A DNA stretch of 64,000 nucleotides. It comes from Phytophthora quininea (Eukaryota > Oomycota > Peronosporomycetes > Peronosporales > Peronosporaceae). Under the pieces are notes generated by a model, which did not search any database, was not told the origin of the DNA, and saw nothing but the letters and a program-made list of their open reading frames with translations. Shown in pieces: positions 42,607 to 52,406 of the stretch; position 1 is the first letter of the stretch; each line of letters begins with the position of its first letter. The stretch covers positions 1 to 64,000 of the forward strand of contig JAAVTG010000567.1 in NCBI GenBank assembly GCA_011947345.1. The letters run 5' to 3'. The translations under genes were made by a program, and so were the position numbers.

Positions 42607-44156
42607 ATGAAGACTCAAAGTCCCGACGACCACGAGGAATCAACACGTCGTAAACCCAGCGAGAATGAAGATTCGGAAGACATGCTTATGGGCACGCTTA
42701 TGTCTGTTGTTGTTCAGCGCCATCAGGCCATCGGAGAGGTGATAGCAACGTCCAACCTACTAAATAGCATAACTTCAACTTGCTGGAAAGATACCTTGAA
42801 ACGTCGCGATCCAAAAGCAAGTGTATCAAACGTCAAGTACCGCTTGCAGATATCCTTCGTCGTATCAATCTCGTCTCCTACTTCATGCGCGAGCTAAGCC
42901 CCGAGCCGTCACCGACCAGCAAGGCGACAACAGACCAGGTAAGCACGACTAGCGAGAGCAGTACGAGTACCGCAGACAGTTGTGGCGTCGTGGACGCGCC
43001 CCGCGTGGCGCTCATCACGGGCATCACCGGCCAGGACGGGTCCTACCTGACGGAGCTGCTGCTGGCCAAGGGCTACACGGTGCACGGCATCGTGCGCCGG
43101 TCGTCCAACTTCAACACGGCGCGGCTCGAGCACTTGTATCGAGACCCGCATGACCGCGGCGTGCGGCTGCTCCTGCACTACGGAGACCTGACCGACGCGT
43201 CCAACCTGTGCCAGATCGTGGCCAAAGTGCGGCCCGACGAGGTCTACAATTTGGGGGCGATGTCCCACGTCAAGGTGTCGTTCGAGCTGGCAGAGTACAC
43301 TGCAGACGTGGACGCCATGGGCACGTTGCGGCTGCTCACGTGTCTGCGGACGTGTGGGCTGGAGAGGTCGACTCGGTTCTACCAGGCATCGACGAGCGAG
43401 TTGTACGGCAAGGTGCAGACCACCCCTCAGGACGAGAACACACCGTTCCACCCGCGATCGCCGTACGGGGTAGCGAAGCAGTTTGCCTTCTGGAGTGTGG
43501 TGAACCACCGCGAGGCCTACGGAATGTTCGCAGTGAACGGGATTCTGTTCAACCACGAGAGTCCTCGCCGCGGACCAACGTTCGTCACTCGGAAGATCAC
43601 TCGCGCTGTCGTGCGTATACGTGCTGGACTCGAGAAGTGCCTCTTTGTGGGCAATCTGGATGCTAAGCGAGACTGGGGACATGCCCGCGACTACGTGGAG
43701 TGCATGTGGCGGATGCTGCAGCACGACACCCCAGAGGACTTTGTTGTGGCTACTGGAGAGTGCCACAGCGTACGGGAGTTTGTGGAGCTTGCGTTTGAGC
43801 ATGTTGGCTTGACCATCGCGTGGAAAGGTAGTCGCGGCTCAAAGGAAGAGGTCGGCGTCGTCGTTCTAGACACCCACACGCCGCCAGATAGTTGGCTGTT
43901 GGACCCCGATCGCGTTGTGGTGCGTGTGGACCCAGTGTATTTCCGCCCGGCGGAGGTTGATCTTCTCTGTGGAAACGCCAAGAAAGCAGAACGTGAGCTT
44001 GGCTGGACGCCAACGGTTCGATTCCAAGAGCTTGTAGCTAAGATGGTTGCGGCCGATGGCCGTGAGCTGAAGAAAGAGACGAACGGGATAAACTACGGCA
44101 ACGCAGAAGCACCTACAGTGTTCCGCAGCCAGGAATACAGCAGTAGTAGCTTTTAG
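42607..44156 (+). CDS. GMD: GDP-mannose 4,6-dehydratase with N-terminal extension
   Basis: It converts GDP-mannose to GDP-4-keto-6-deoxymannose, the first step to GDP-fucose. The extended-SDR core begins near residue 130: [20 protein letters not shown] (TGxxGxxG-type NADP loop), then [42 protein letters not shown] and [12 protein letters not shown] (catalytic Tyr and Lys), [30 protein letters not shown] and [10 protein letters not shown]. The first 125 residues are an unusual extension, Ser/Thr/Glu-rich with [19 protein letters not shown] and [17 protein letters not shown]. One base is lost near 42778 (TT where TTT is expected). The insert [20 protein letters not shown] is longer than in the human enzyme. 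The stop overlaps the stop of the convergent kinase gene. Confidence 0.93.
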
Positions 44157-46970
44157 TTTTGCAGCGCTGAAAGATAATCAACTGCATGACAGTTCTTGTT
44201 AACGCTATAGTTCAAAATTGATGTACGTCTAGAGGCTCTTACGCTCTTGATGCCGCCGTAGCAACACCCGACGTTCAAGATCTGGTTGTGCTGCAACATG
44301 CCCTCAATCTCTTGGAGAACAGGTCCTTGCAATCGTGAAAGCACTTGCGCAAATGTCGGGCGACGAGGAGGAACATCGCGGAGACAGTCCTCGATAAGTC
44401 GTCGACGTTCGGGCAAACAGGTTGGAGGTAGCGACGGTCGGAGCCCCTTGTGCGCGACGCGCATGAGAACCCGCAGACCCGTCTCCTCTTGGTCGTGGTA
44501 CGGAGTGCGTCGCGTTTCAAGCTCCGTGAGTACAATACCAAACGAGTAGACATCAGCTTCAGGCCCGTATCGCTCACTGCGGATGATCTCAGGAGCAAGC
44601 CAGAACGGCGTGCCCACCAGCGTAGTGAGTGCGTCGACACCTTTCTTGTAGCGGCGACTGAGTCCAAAGTCGCCCACTTTACAGCCGAACGTGGCTGAGC
44701 ACAGAATGTTGACACTTTTGAGATCGCGGTGCACCACAGGCCGCTCTTGCGAGTGCAGATAGAGCATACCTTGCACGGCATCGACCGCCATCTTGAGCAG
44801 AGGATCTGCCCACGTGAAGTTTTGCCCAAGCCCGAGTGCAATACGCTGTGCATATCTCCATTCTCAAGGTATTCCATGACAATACACAGATTCGACGCGT
44901 TGTCCCAGCTAGCGCCGATAAACTGAACGATATTCGGGTGGCGCAGACACGACATGAGCTCAATCTCGTCTCGGAAACTCGCTAAGGCACTGGCGCCGTT
45001 GGATTCTTCTCGGCCCCCACTTCGACTTCGGCGGTTCTCAGAGCCAACAATGTGCTCACGACGCATTCGTTTACACACGACGATGGTGCCGAAATACCTG
45101 GCCTTGATCACATCTCCCATAGATCCTCGGCCGATAGCTTGGATGAAGGTGAGGTCTGCGAATGGGATGTGCACCATTTCAAGATGGCGCATTTCCGGCG
45201 CGGCCATTACACGAGCGACGGCGCGCACCTCGTCAGCGTGGGCAGCATCGTTCTGCAGCGCAGCTTCAGCTTGTTTGAGGGACGATTTTAAACTCTCGTT
45301 CTCTTTCTCCACGAGAAAGTTTGACAAAAATGAGCGACGATTTGTCCGGTCTGTGGAGTATGACAGGATAAGCAGCAGCACCACAGCCATTCCAAACGCA
45401 AACGTGATCAGCCACTGCAGCTGGAGCCCAAACGCACTCACCACGATAGCATAGATAGCGGCGCCCGTAACACCGACAATCACGATCTGGATGAATTCTA
45501 ATCGAATAGAGATCACAAATAGGAAGCTGAAGAGCGAAGAAAACCCCACAAGTGTCTGCACCAGAGCGTCTGAGCACATGTGCGTAATGTCAACTACTAA
45601 GTTGCGTTGTTCGTCGTTCAAATAGGCAAGAGCTGTGTTCACAGTAACGCTGCTCAAGCCATCGCCATCATTTGAACTGTCATTGAAGCCACTGAATGTG
45701 TCGGCGATCGCAGCATTCGAAGCATTACATTGGAGGTGGTCGTTTACATTGTTGGTGAAGCCGTTGATAGCTAGACGGCTGGAATCCGCTAGCCATACCT
45801 GGAATGTGAGGTTGAAAAGATTATAATGAGGCACACCCAACTGCGCCATCGAGTCTGAAACGGGTTCCACTTATTGGGAAGCACAGCAAACGGTAAAGCG
45901 ATGGGGATATATGTCCACTGGAAAATCGTAGGCAGCGATTCGTAGCTGAGCAGAAACTGCTCCATCCCATGGAAACCAGAGCCCGGAAACACGAGAAACA
46001 GCAAGTTCACAAACAAATGGACGACGATCCAAAGCCCGACATGCCATCGAGCGCGTCCAAACCAGTATACGGCTGTGAAATCTTGGTACAGCGTCTCCAG
46101 CTTGGGGTCCAGGAAAAAGCGCGTGTATTTGTTGAACACTTGCGGGTCGGGCTTCACCAGAACGGCATCGATATACTCCACGGTAGCGTCGTCCACATCG
46201 AGCAAATGTGCACCTATGTCATCGCCACTGCTTGATCGAGTGCGACTTTTCTTTTCACGTTTGTTTTTCCTTCTTCGTCGCTCTCTCGGTGTTCTTTCCT
46301 GAAAGCGTCGCCCTCTTCAGGACGAAAGCCACCTCCACTAGGCATTTCCACGCGGTGTTCTCCATTCTCCCTGTATGACTCGACGACGAGCCCGACACTA
46401 CTGGAAGTGTGGGTGTAGCAAAGCCTACCTTCTTCAGTCCAGCTCTCGGGCGTTTCCTGTCTTTAGGACTCGGCGATAAAATGTGGTATGGATCCTTTTG
46501 GTCTCGTTCAGGACTGATCCAGTTGCAGTCTCTGTACCCTGAGATGCTGAAGGTATCTTGTTGCTTTGATTGCTACTAGAACCGTCAATAGTGACAGCCA
46601 CGGACGCTGCCCGAGGCAGCGGAGCGTCTGATGCTGGCGGCGTGACGCTGCTGTCTGTCTCGGAGGACCCTCGAGGACCTGCTGGCTGCGACTTGCGGCG
46701 TGAAACCTCCTCGTAGACGCGTTCCATCCGGTGTTTGGCCTCGTCTCGGTCTTGGTCCTGTATCCTGCTGGAGAGAGACAACGTCCTGAGTGGCGGTGAG
46801 CGTCCTAGTCTTGGACCTGGAGAAGTTTCTGCTGAGTTGCTGACGGCGATCAAAGGCGGAGGAGAGAGAGGAGACGAAGGCGCAGCTCCGGACGAAGCGG
46901 CGACCTCCTCCTCGGCCTCCTGCCGCCGGTGGTCGGCTAGCAGCGCGGCCAGCGCGCTCTTCCTCGCCAT
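44153..46970 (-). CDS. Multi-pass membrane protein kinase (TKL-like)
   Basis: Exon 1 (46429-46970, ATG at 46970, [20 protein letters not shown]) is Ser/Pro-rich. A likely intron at 46299-46428 (GTAGGC..TTTCAG) joins [20 protein letters not shown], then [20 protein letters not shown]. Membrane helices follow: [20 protein letters not shown], a long extracytoplasmic loop with N-glycosylation-type NxT/S sites, then [29 protein letters not shown] and [17 protein letters not shown] coiled-coil-like linker leads to the kinase: [50 protein letters not shown] and [15 protein letters not shown], all catalytic residues present. Frames change near 46440, 45868 and 44830. Tyrosine-kinase-like receptor-type kinases are expanded in oomycetes. 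The ligand is unknown. Confidence 0.82.
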
Positions 46971-47304
46971 TATTGCGAGCGGTGGACTGTCTTTCTATGA
47001 AACCCGAATTTCGGTCAATGGAGAGGAGGTAAACATTTTTCTCGGTGTCGCTGTGGAACACGAACGAAGACCGAGCTTCTGCATGAAGAAACCGCGGCAG
47101 CTACTACCAGCGCCATGAAGCAGTGCTATCTAGGCCATGCGTAGCTGACTGCACGGCCAGCTAGACCATCAAGCAGTCCCTATTGCTGTTCCGACTCTTC
47201 GCATCTTTTCATCCAATCATGCTTCCTTGTCAAATCGTTCGACCAATCACCAGCCTATCCCGAAGCGCTCCAAAACCAAACAGTTCCTCAAGTACGTGTC
47301 CGGC
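46971..47304. other. Divergent intergenic region with CCAAT box
   Basis: 334 bases lie between the kinase start (minus) and the thioredoxin-like gene (plus). CCAAT is present at 47213-47217 and again near 47251-47255 (GACCAATCACC). The plus-strand frame is open from 47227 but begins at TTG, so that part may be 5' leader. Confidence 0.4.
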
Positions 47305-48401
47305 ATGAAGGCGGCGAAGGCGACAACCAATGCGTCCCCATGGACGCTCAACCCCGTGCGCTTCATGCAGCTGGCACTAGCCGCCACGGTGCTGCTGTCC
47401 GTGTCCTACATGTGGGAGTTCACGGCGCAGAGTGTAACCCCGGGACGGAGGAGATCGAAGCCGCGAATGCCAAAGACGCCGCCGCCAAACTGGTCGAGGC
47501 CGCTGACGCCGCGCTGGCTGTCCAGAGAGACCGCGTACAGGCTCACACACAGTACGTGGTCAAAGGCTTCGAAGAGGCACACAAGTTCGTGCGCGAGTAC
47601 GACGTGGCCACCATGGGACCACTGTTCATCGTGTTCATGGCCGACATGGACGCCAACGGAACCTACTGGTTTCCGCCTTGCCATCAGGTGAAGGATGCAA
47701 TACTAGAAGGCTTCAAGCGCGCTCCGAGAGGCTCCAGACTCGTGGAGATCCGTGTGGGACCGCAGGACTACTGGAACGACCTCGCCAACCCGTTCCGACA
47801 GAACCAGTTGTTCTACGTGGACTACCTGCCGACGCTCATGCGGTACGACGGCGGCGGCAACTCGTCGCATTTACTAGCGGGGCCGAACGCCCTGAATCAG
47901 GATCTGCTGGACGTGGTCTTCCAAGTGAACAAACCGGCGGCGGGGAAGCCAATGGGGAACCGCGTCGTGCACATGACCAACATGCAGCAGGTCATGGACT
48001 TCCTGGTGGGGTACGACTACTCGTATCCACTCTTCATGTTCTTCGTGTCGGGCGTGCACTCGTTCAACGGCAGGATGTGGTGCCCGTTCTGCGATAAGGC
48101 CGAGGTGCCGGTCATGCACTATTTCAACTACACGGCGGCGGCGGACGCCGTTCTGCTGCGCATCGTGGTGGCGCGCGAGCCCCGCCAGTGGTTTGACGAA
48201 GACAACGACTTTGTCGGCCCCGAGTTCAGCGAGAAGGTCGTGGAGTTCGACGGCGTGCCGTACCTCGGCTACGTCGGCAAGAACGCGACCACCAACAAGA
48301 TCAAGCTGACCGAGTTTGTTGCTGGAGCCGACCAGCACGACAAGCTGCGGGAGTTTCTAAGACAGAAGGCCCCTAGTGGAGCTGCAGCCCCAGCATCTTA
48401 G
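47305..48401 (+). CDS. Membrane-anchored protein with two thioredoxin-like domains
   Basis: The first ATG of the frame is at 47305 (MKAAKATTNASPWTLNPVRF), followed by one membrane helix (MQLALAATVLLSVSYMW). About 365 residues. One base is lost near 47434. Two similar domains follow, each like the TXNDC17/DUF953 thioredoxin-type fold. Domain 1: PLFIVFMADMDANGTYWFPPCHQVKDAI. Domain 2: PLFMFFVSGVHSFNGRMWCPFCDKAEVPV with V..FDGVPYLGYVGKN near the end. Domain 2 keeps a CPFC redox pair, while domain 1 has FPPC with the first cysteine lost, so probably only the second is redox-active. The orientation is probably a short cytosolic N-terminus with the domains in the ER or secretory lumen. Confidence 0.8.
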
Positions 48402-48540
48402 TACAATATTGACTCGGTAACTTGAGCGAACTTCCAATTACCTATATAACCTATTCAAAAGGTTAAACGCATAAAAGAGGCAAATAACCGCCTTCGCCGC
48501 CACCAGCCATTGCAGCACTTGACATCCCTACAAAGCAGCC

Positions 48541-49518
48541 ATGGCCATGATGAAGCGACGACGCGAGAGCGAGCGGCGCGCTGGCGGACGCGGCCGAGGA
48601 GGCCAAGAAGCAGAAGCTGGCGACGGCGGGTGGCAGCAAGTACGTGAACAAGCAGCGCGTGCTGGTCTTTTCGTCGCGGGGCATCACGACGCGCTACCGG
48701 CACCTGCTGGACGACTTCCGCAAGCTGCTGCCGCACCACAAGCGCGAGGTCAAGCTGGACGCCAAGGACACGCTGCACGTGGTCAACGAGATCGCCGAGA
48801 TCAAGGGCTGCAACACCACCATCTTCCTCGAGGCCCGCAAGCGCCAGGACCTGTACATGTGGGTCAGCCGCGTCGGCACGGGCCCCAGCGCCAAGTTCCT
48901 CGTGCAGAATGGTATGCTCTCATTGCGGAACGATTGCAATTATTGTGATACTAACGTAATATTTCCATTGTAGTGCACACGATGGACGAACTCAAGATGA
49001 CGGGCAACGCTTTGGCCGGATCGCGGCCTCTGCTGACCTTCGACAAGGCCTTCGACGAGGAGCCGCATCTCCAGGTGGTCAAGAAGCTGTTCGTACAGGT
49101 GTGGGGCACGCCCAAGGCCCACCCCAAGAGCAAGCCGTTCATCGACCGCGTCATGAGCTTCTACTACGCGGACGGCAAGGTCTGGTGCCGCAACTACCAG
49201 CTGGCCGATAACGCCGACACCAAGAAGCTAGAGCAGGCGGCGCTGCACCGCGGCGAGGACCTGGTGCAGCTCATTGAGATCGGCCCGCGCTTCGTCATCA
49301 CGCCCATCCGCATTTTCGACGGCAGCTTCGGCGGCCAGACGCTGTACCAGAACGAGCACTACGTGTCCCCGAACGAGCACCGCCGCGACGCCAAGGCCGA
49401 CAAGCGCGAGCGCTACATCTCGCGCAAGTCGGCGCAGGAGCAGCGCACCGAGCGAGCCCCGGAGCGGGAGATGCCCGAGGACCAGTTCGCCGACGTGTTT
49501 GCCGGCGCCAAGCAGTAG
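48541..49518 (+). CDS. BRX1: Ribosome biogenesis protein BRX1 (Brix domain)
   Basis: This is a nucleolar factor needed for 60S subunit (27S pre-rRNA) assembly. The start is MAMMKRRRESERRA, then AEEAKKQKLATAGGSKYVNK after a small loss near 48583 (a CG dinucleotide would restore it). The Brix domain begins KQRVLVFSSRGITTRYRHLL, continues VNEIAEIKGCNTTIFLEARK and WVSRVGTGPSAKFLVQN, and is interrupted by an intron at 48912-48973 (GTATGC..TTGTAG). Exon 2 reads VHTMDELKMTGNALAGSRP, FVQVWGTPKAHPKSKPFIDR, FYYADGKVWCRNYQL and EIGPRFVITPIRIFDGSFGG, as in yeast Brx1. About 305 residues. The tail is charged. Confidence 0.95.
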
Positions 49519-49619
49519 AAGAACTGTCGTTGTGGACACTTTGCAGGACAAGGACGATATTGTCCACTTTGACTAACTTTATAGACTTTTTGCACTTCAA
49601 CCTCAATTCCGGTTTTTGT

Positions 49620-49624
49620 CCAAT
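49620..49624 (+). promoter_or_regulatory. CCAAT box upstream of the ArfGAP gene
   Basis: CCAAT lies 70 bases before the ATG at 49694, in the 175-base gap after BRX1. Position fits a promoter element; the role is inferred. Confidence 0.3.
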
Positions 49625-49693
49625 CATATCTTTATCTAACCTATATAGATTGTTTTTACTGAGTACGTAACGGTCAAGAGCGACACTTGAGGC

Positions 49694-52325
49694 ATGAAGG
49701 CGTTCTCGGCGTGGCGTAATGGGGACAGCAAGGGCTCGAACGACGCCGTGACGGAGCTGCAGCAGGTCATCCTGAAGAAGGACCTGATGATCCTGAACCT
49801 GCAGACCCAGCTAGACGCCTACCTCAACAAGTTCGGGCCTCTGCCAGCCGATGTACTCGAGAAACTGCAAGCTTCGGACATTGCAATGGACGAGGCTACC
49901 GCCAGGAGAAGCAGCGAGTTGCCCAAGAATTCCAAAATATTGACTGAAAATCTCGTTAATCTAGGGGCTACGGAGAGCCCCCGGAAAGAGGGAGCTTAAG
50001 CGATCCGACAGCCCCAGAAGAGCGGTATCCCCTAGAACAAGACCTAAAGAAACAGAAGAAGCAGGGGGAAACGGTGCTGTGCAATGCTATTCCAGCAAAA
50101 ATGTGGTGCTGGACTTTGTGGAGGACTCACCGATGTTCAGGAGACAGTTGGAAGGCTTCGAGGAATCTATCACTGGCCTCCGTGCTCTGTTGAAGGAGCT
50201 GGTAAGTCATTCAAAGGAATACGCCGCTGCAGGGAAGAGCTTTGGACAAGAGGAGACAGCGCTGGCGGACGAGCTGGTGCAGCGTAAGTATGCACGAGCG
50301 ATCTTCTCGACCAGCTGTCCAGAACTGGGGAGTCTGTCGGAGCTCTTTGGAGAGATGCACGACACGCTGGCTCAGGTGCAGAGTTCGCGAGTGAGTATGC
50401 TGCTAGGTGTAGAGTCGCTGCTGAGTCGGTCGATCCAGCAGTTTTCGGAGAAGGAACTGCTGAAAGAAGCAGGAGAACTAGGGAAGGAAGTCACACGACT
50501 GGGAGACGAGTACGAATCGCTGCTTGGCAAGCTCTTGAGCAAGTCTAGGCAGCCTGGGCAGACTTCAATTGGCGTAGGAACGCCTACTGCTGGCGGAGAT
50601 TCGTTTGCACTTGGTTTGGGGAGCCCTGCACTACCGACGGGGAGCTATCTCGGAAACAACGGGCTTGGTATCGGAGAGTTTGGCATTACAGGAACGCCAC
50701 CGGCGTCTACAGTTGCAAACGGCCAAGGCAGCAGCATGAATATAACTAGCCCCGATCCGAGTTCGATGGGAAGCGGAAATGACAGGCATCAACGCGCTCT
50801 GGAGCGAGAGGTGGTGACTGCTCGACGCCGATTTGAATTGGCGCGCTTTGATTTGGTTCGGTACATGAATCGCGTGGACAGCTTGAAGAAGTTTGTTCTT
50901 GTGGAGTGCTTCAATTCCATTATGTACGCGCAGTTAGGACACTTCCACGCATGCCACGAGCTCATCAAGTCGATCGAACCCACTCTCCGTAACCGCCAGG
51001 AGATGATGCAAATCTCCCGGAAGGATTTCGAGCAGGACGACATCATGTGGACGTCACAACGGGAGCTTCTTGATAAGAGGCTATCGCAGGACGTGGATAT
51101 TGTCTGCGCGAACTACGGATCGGGCGACTTTACTCCTCCAGCAGGCTCTACTTTGAGTGTCGAAACCAGTATCCCAAATGAGCCATTCCCATCGCTCGAG
51201 CTACCTGTGGAAGTCATTTCGATAGACACTTGGAGTAGCCGACAGACCGTCGCCACTTCGTCCGGCGATGTTGCCAAACAAGGCTATCTGTTTGTCCGCA
51301 ACTCAATTTTCCCAGCGAGGAGTTGGAAACGGCGCTGGTTCCAAATCCATGCCGGGAAGCTTTTCCAGACTACGTCTCGTGGCGGTGTCGGGAAGCATCC
51401 TACTGAGAGTAGTCTTACTCTAGTATGCGACCTCCTATTAGCTCGTGTGCGTGAACTTGAAGGTTCCAGTTTGCCGTTTTGCTTCGAAGTCATTGATGCG
51501 AACCGAGCAAAGCTTTACCTACAGGCTGCAAGCGCTCGAGACATGGCAGAATGGATCGAAGCTGCACGGCGCAGCACGGAAAGCGCCTTAGAGAAACAAA
51601 ACCATCGCCAAGAGGTTCACCCAGAGCAACAATCGGTCATTGATGAACTCACGAAAGCAAATCCGTGCTGTGCAGATTGCGGCCAGCAGCCAGCCGAGTG
51701 GGTATCGATTAATATCGGCTGTCTTCTGTGCATTGAATGTTCAGGGATCCACCGAAGTCTCGGGGTACACGAGTCCAAGGTTCGATCGCTGGCGCTGGAC
51801 TCGTGGGATATGTCGTTGTTGACTCTTCTCCGCGACAAGCTTGGTAACGTCGCTGTAAATGCAGTCTGGGAGCACACGATCTCTGACGGCTGGACGAAAC
51901 CAGAGCCGACGACATCACGAGACGAGAAGTCTCGCTTCATCAAGGCCAAGTATCACTTCCATGGTTTTGCCGAGCCTGACTCGGTTCTCCATTCGCTGGA
52001 GGACGACGACAGCGCCTTAAAGCAAGAACTGGCTACGCGATTTATCGCTGGAGCTGCCAAAGGAAAGCTTACCGAACTGATGTGGTGTCTAGCACATGGC
52101 GTGGACGTGAACGTGCGTGCTGGTGAATATCAGGAGACAGCTCTTCACGCGAGTGCAGGAATTGGCGACACAATGTGCTGTGAGTACCTTGTGCTGAACG
52201 GAGCTAGCTTGGCGTTGACTGACAAACGTGGGAGACTTCCATACGACGCTGCAAAAGCTGGCGGCTTCGAGAACATCAAGCTTACATTAATGCAGAAGAT
52301 GAGTCTGGAGCAATACCAGTCCTAG
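49694..52325 (+). CDS. BAR-PH-ArfGAP-ankyrin protein (ACAP/ASAP-like)
   Basis: This GTPase-activating protein for Arf family GTPases shapes and senses curved membranes. The N-terminus (MKAFSAWRNGDSKGSND) leads into a coiled coil (ILKKDLMILNLQTQLDAYLN) resembling a leucine zipper. After two one-base losses (near 49997 and 50098) comes a BAR domain starting LDFVEDSPMFRRQLEGFEES and running to about residue 430, broken by a Gly/Ser linker. The PH domain is KQGYLFVRNSIFPARSWKRR with ARDMAEWIEAARR. The ArfGAP domain has CCADCGQQPAEWVSINIGC, CIECSGIHRSLGVHESKVRS (zinc cysteines and the arginine finger in GIHRSLG). Ankyrin repeats end the protein (GEYQETALHASAGIGDTMCC). About 875 residues. The domain order matches human ACAPs. 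Confidence 0.92.
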
Positions 52326-52406
52326 AGGCAATTGACGGAAAAATGTGCTTGCTGGTCAATTATCACGCAAGCTTATGGTTGAATATCTTTGCTAACGATC
52401 TAGTGT

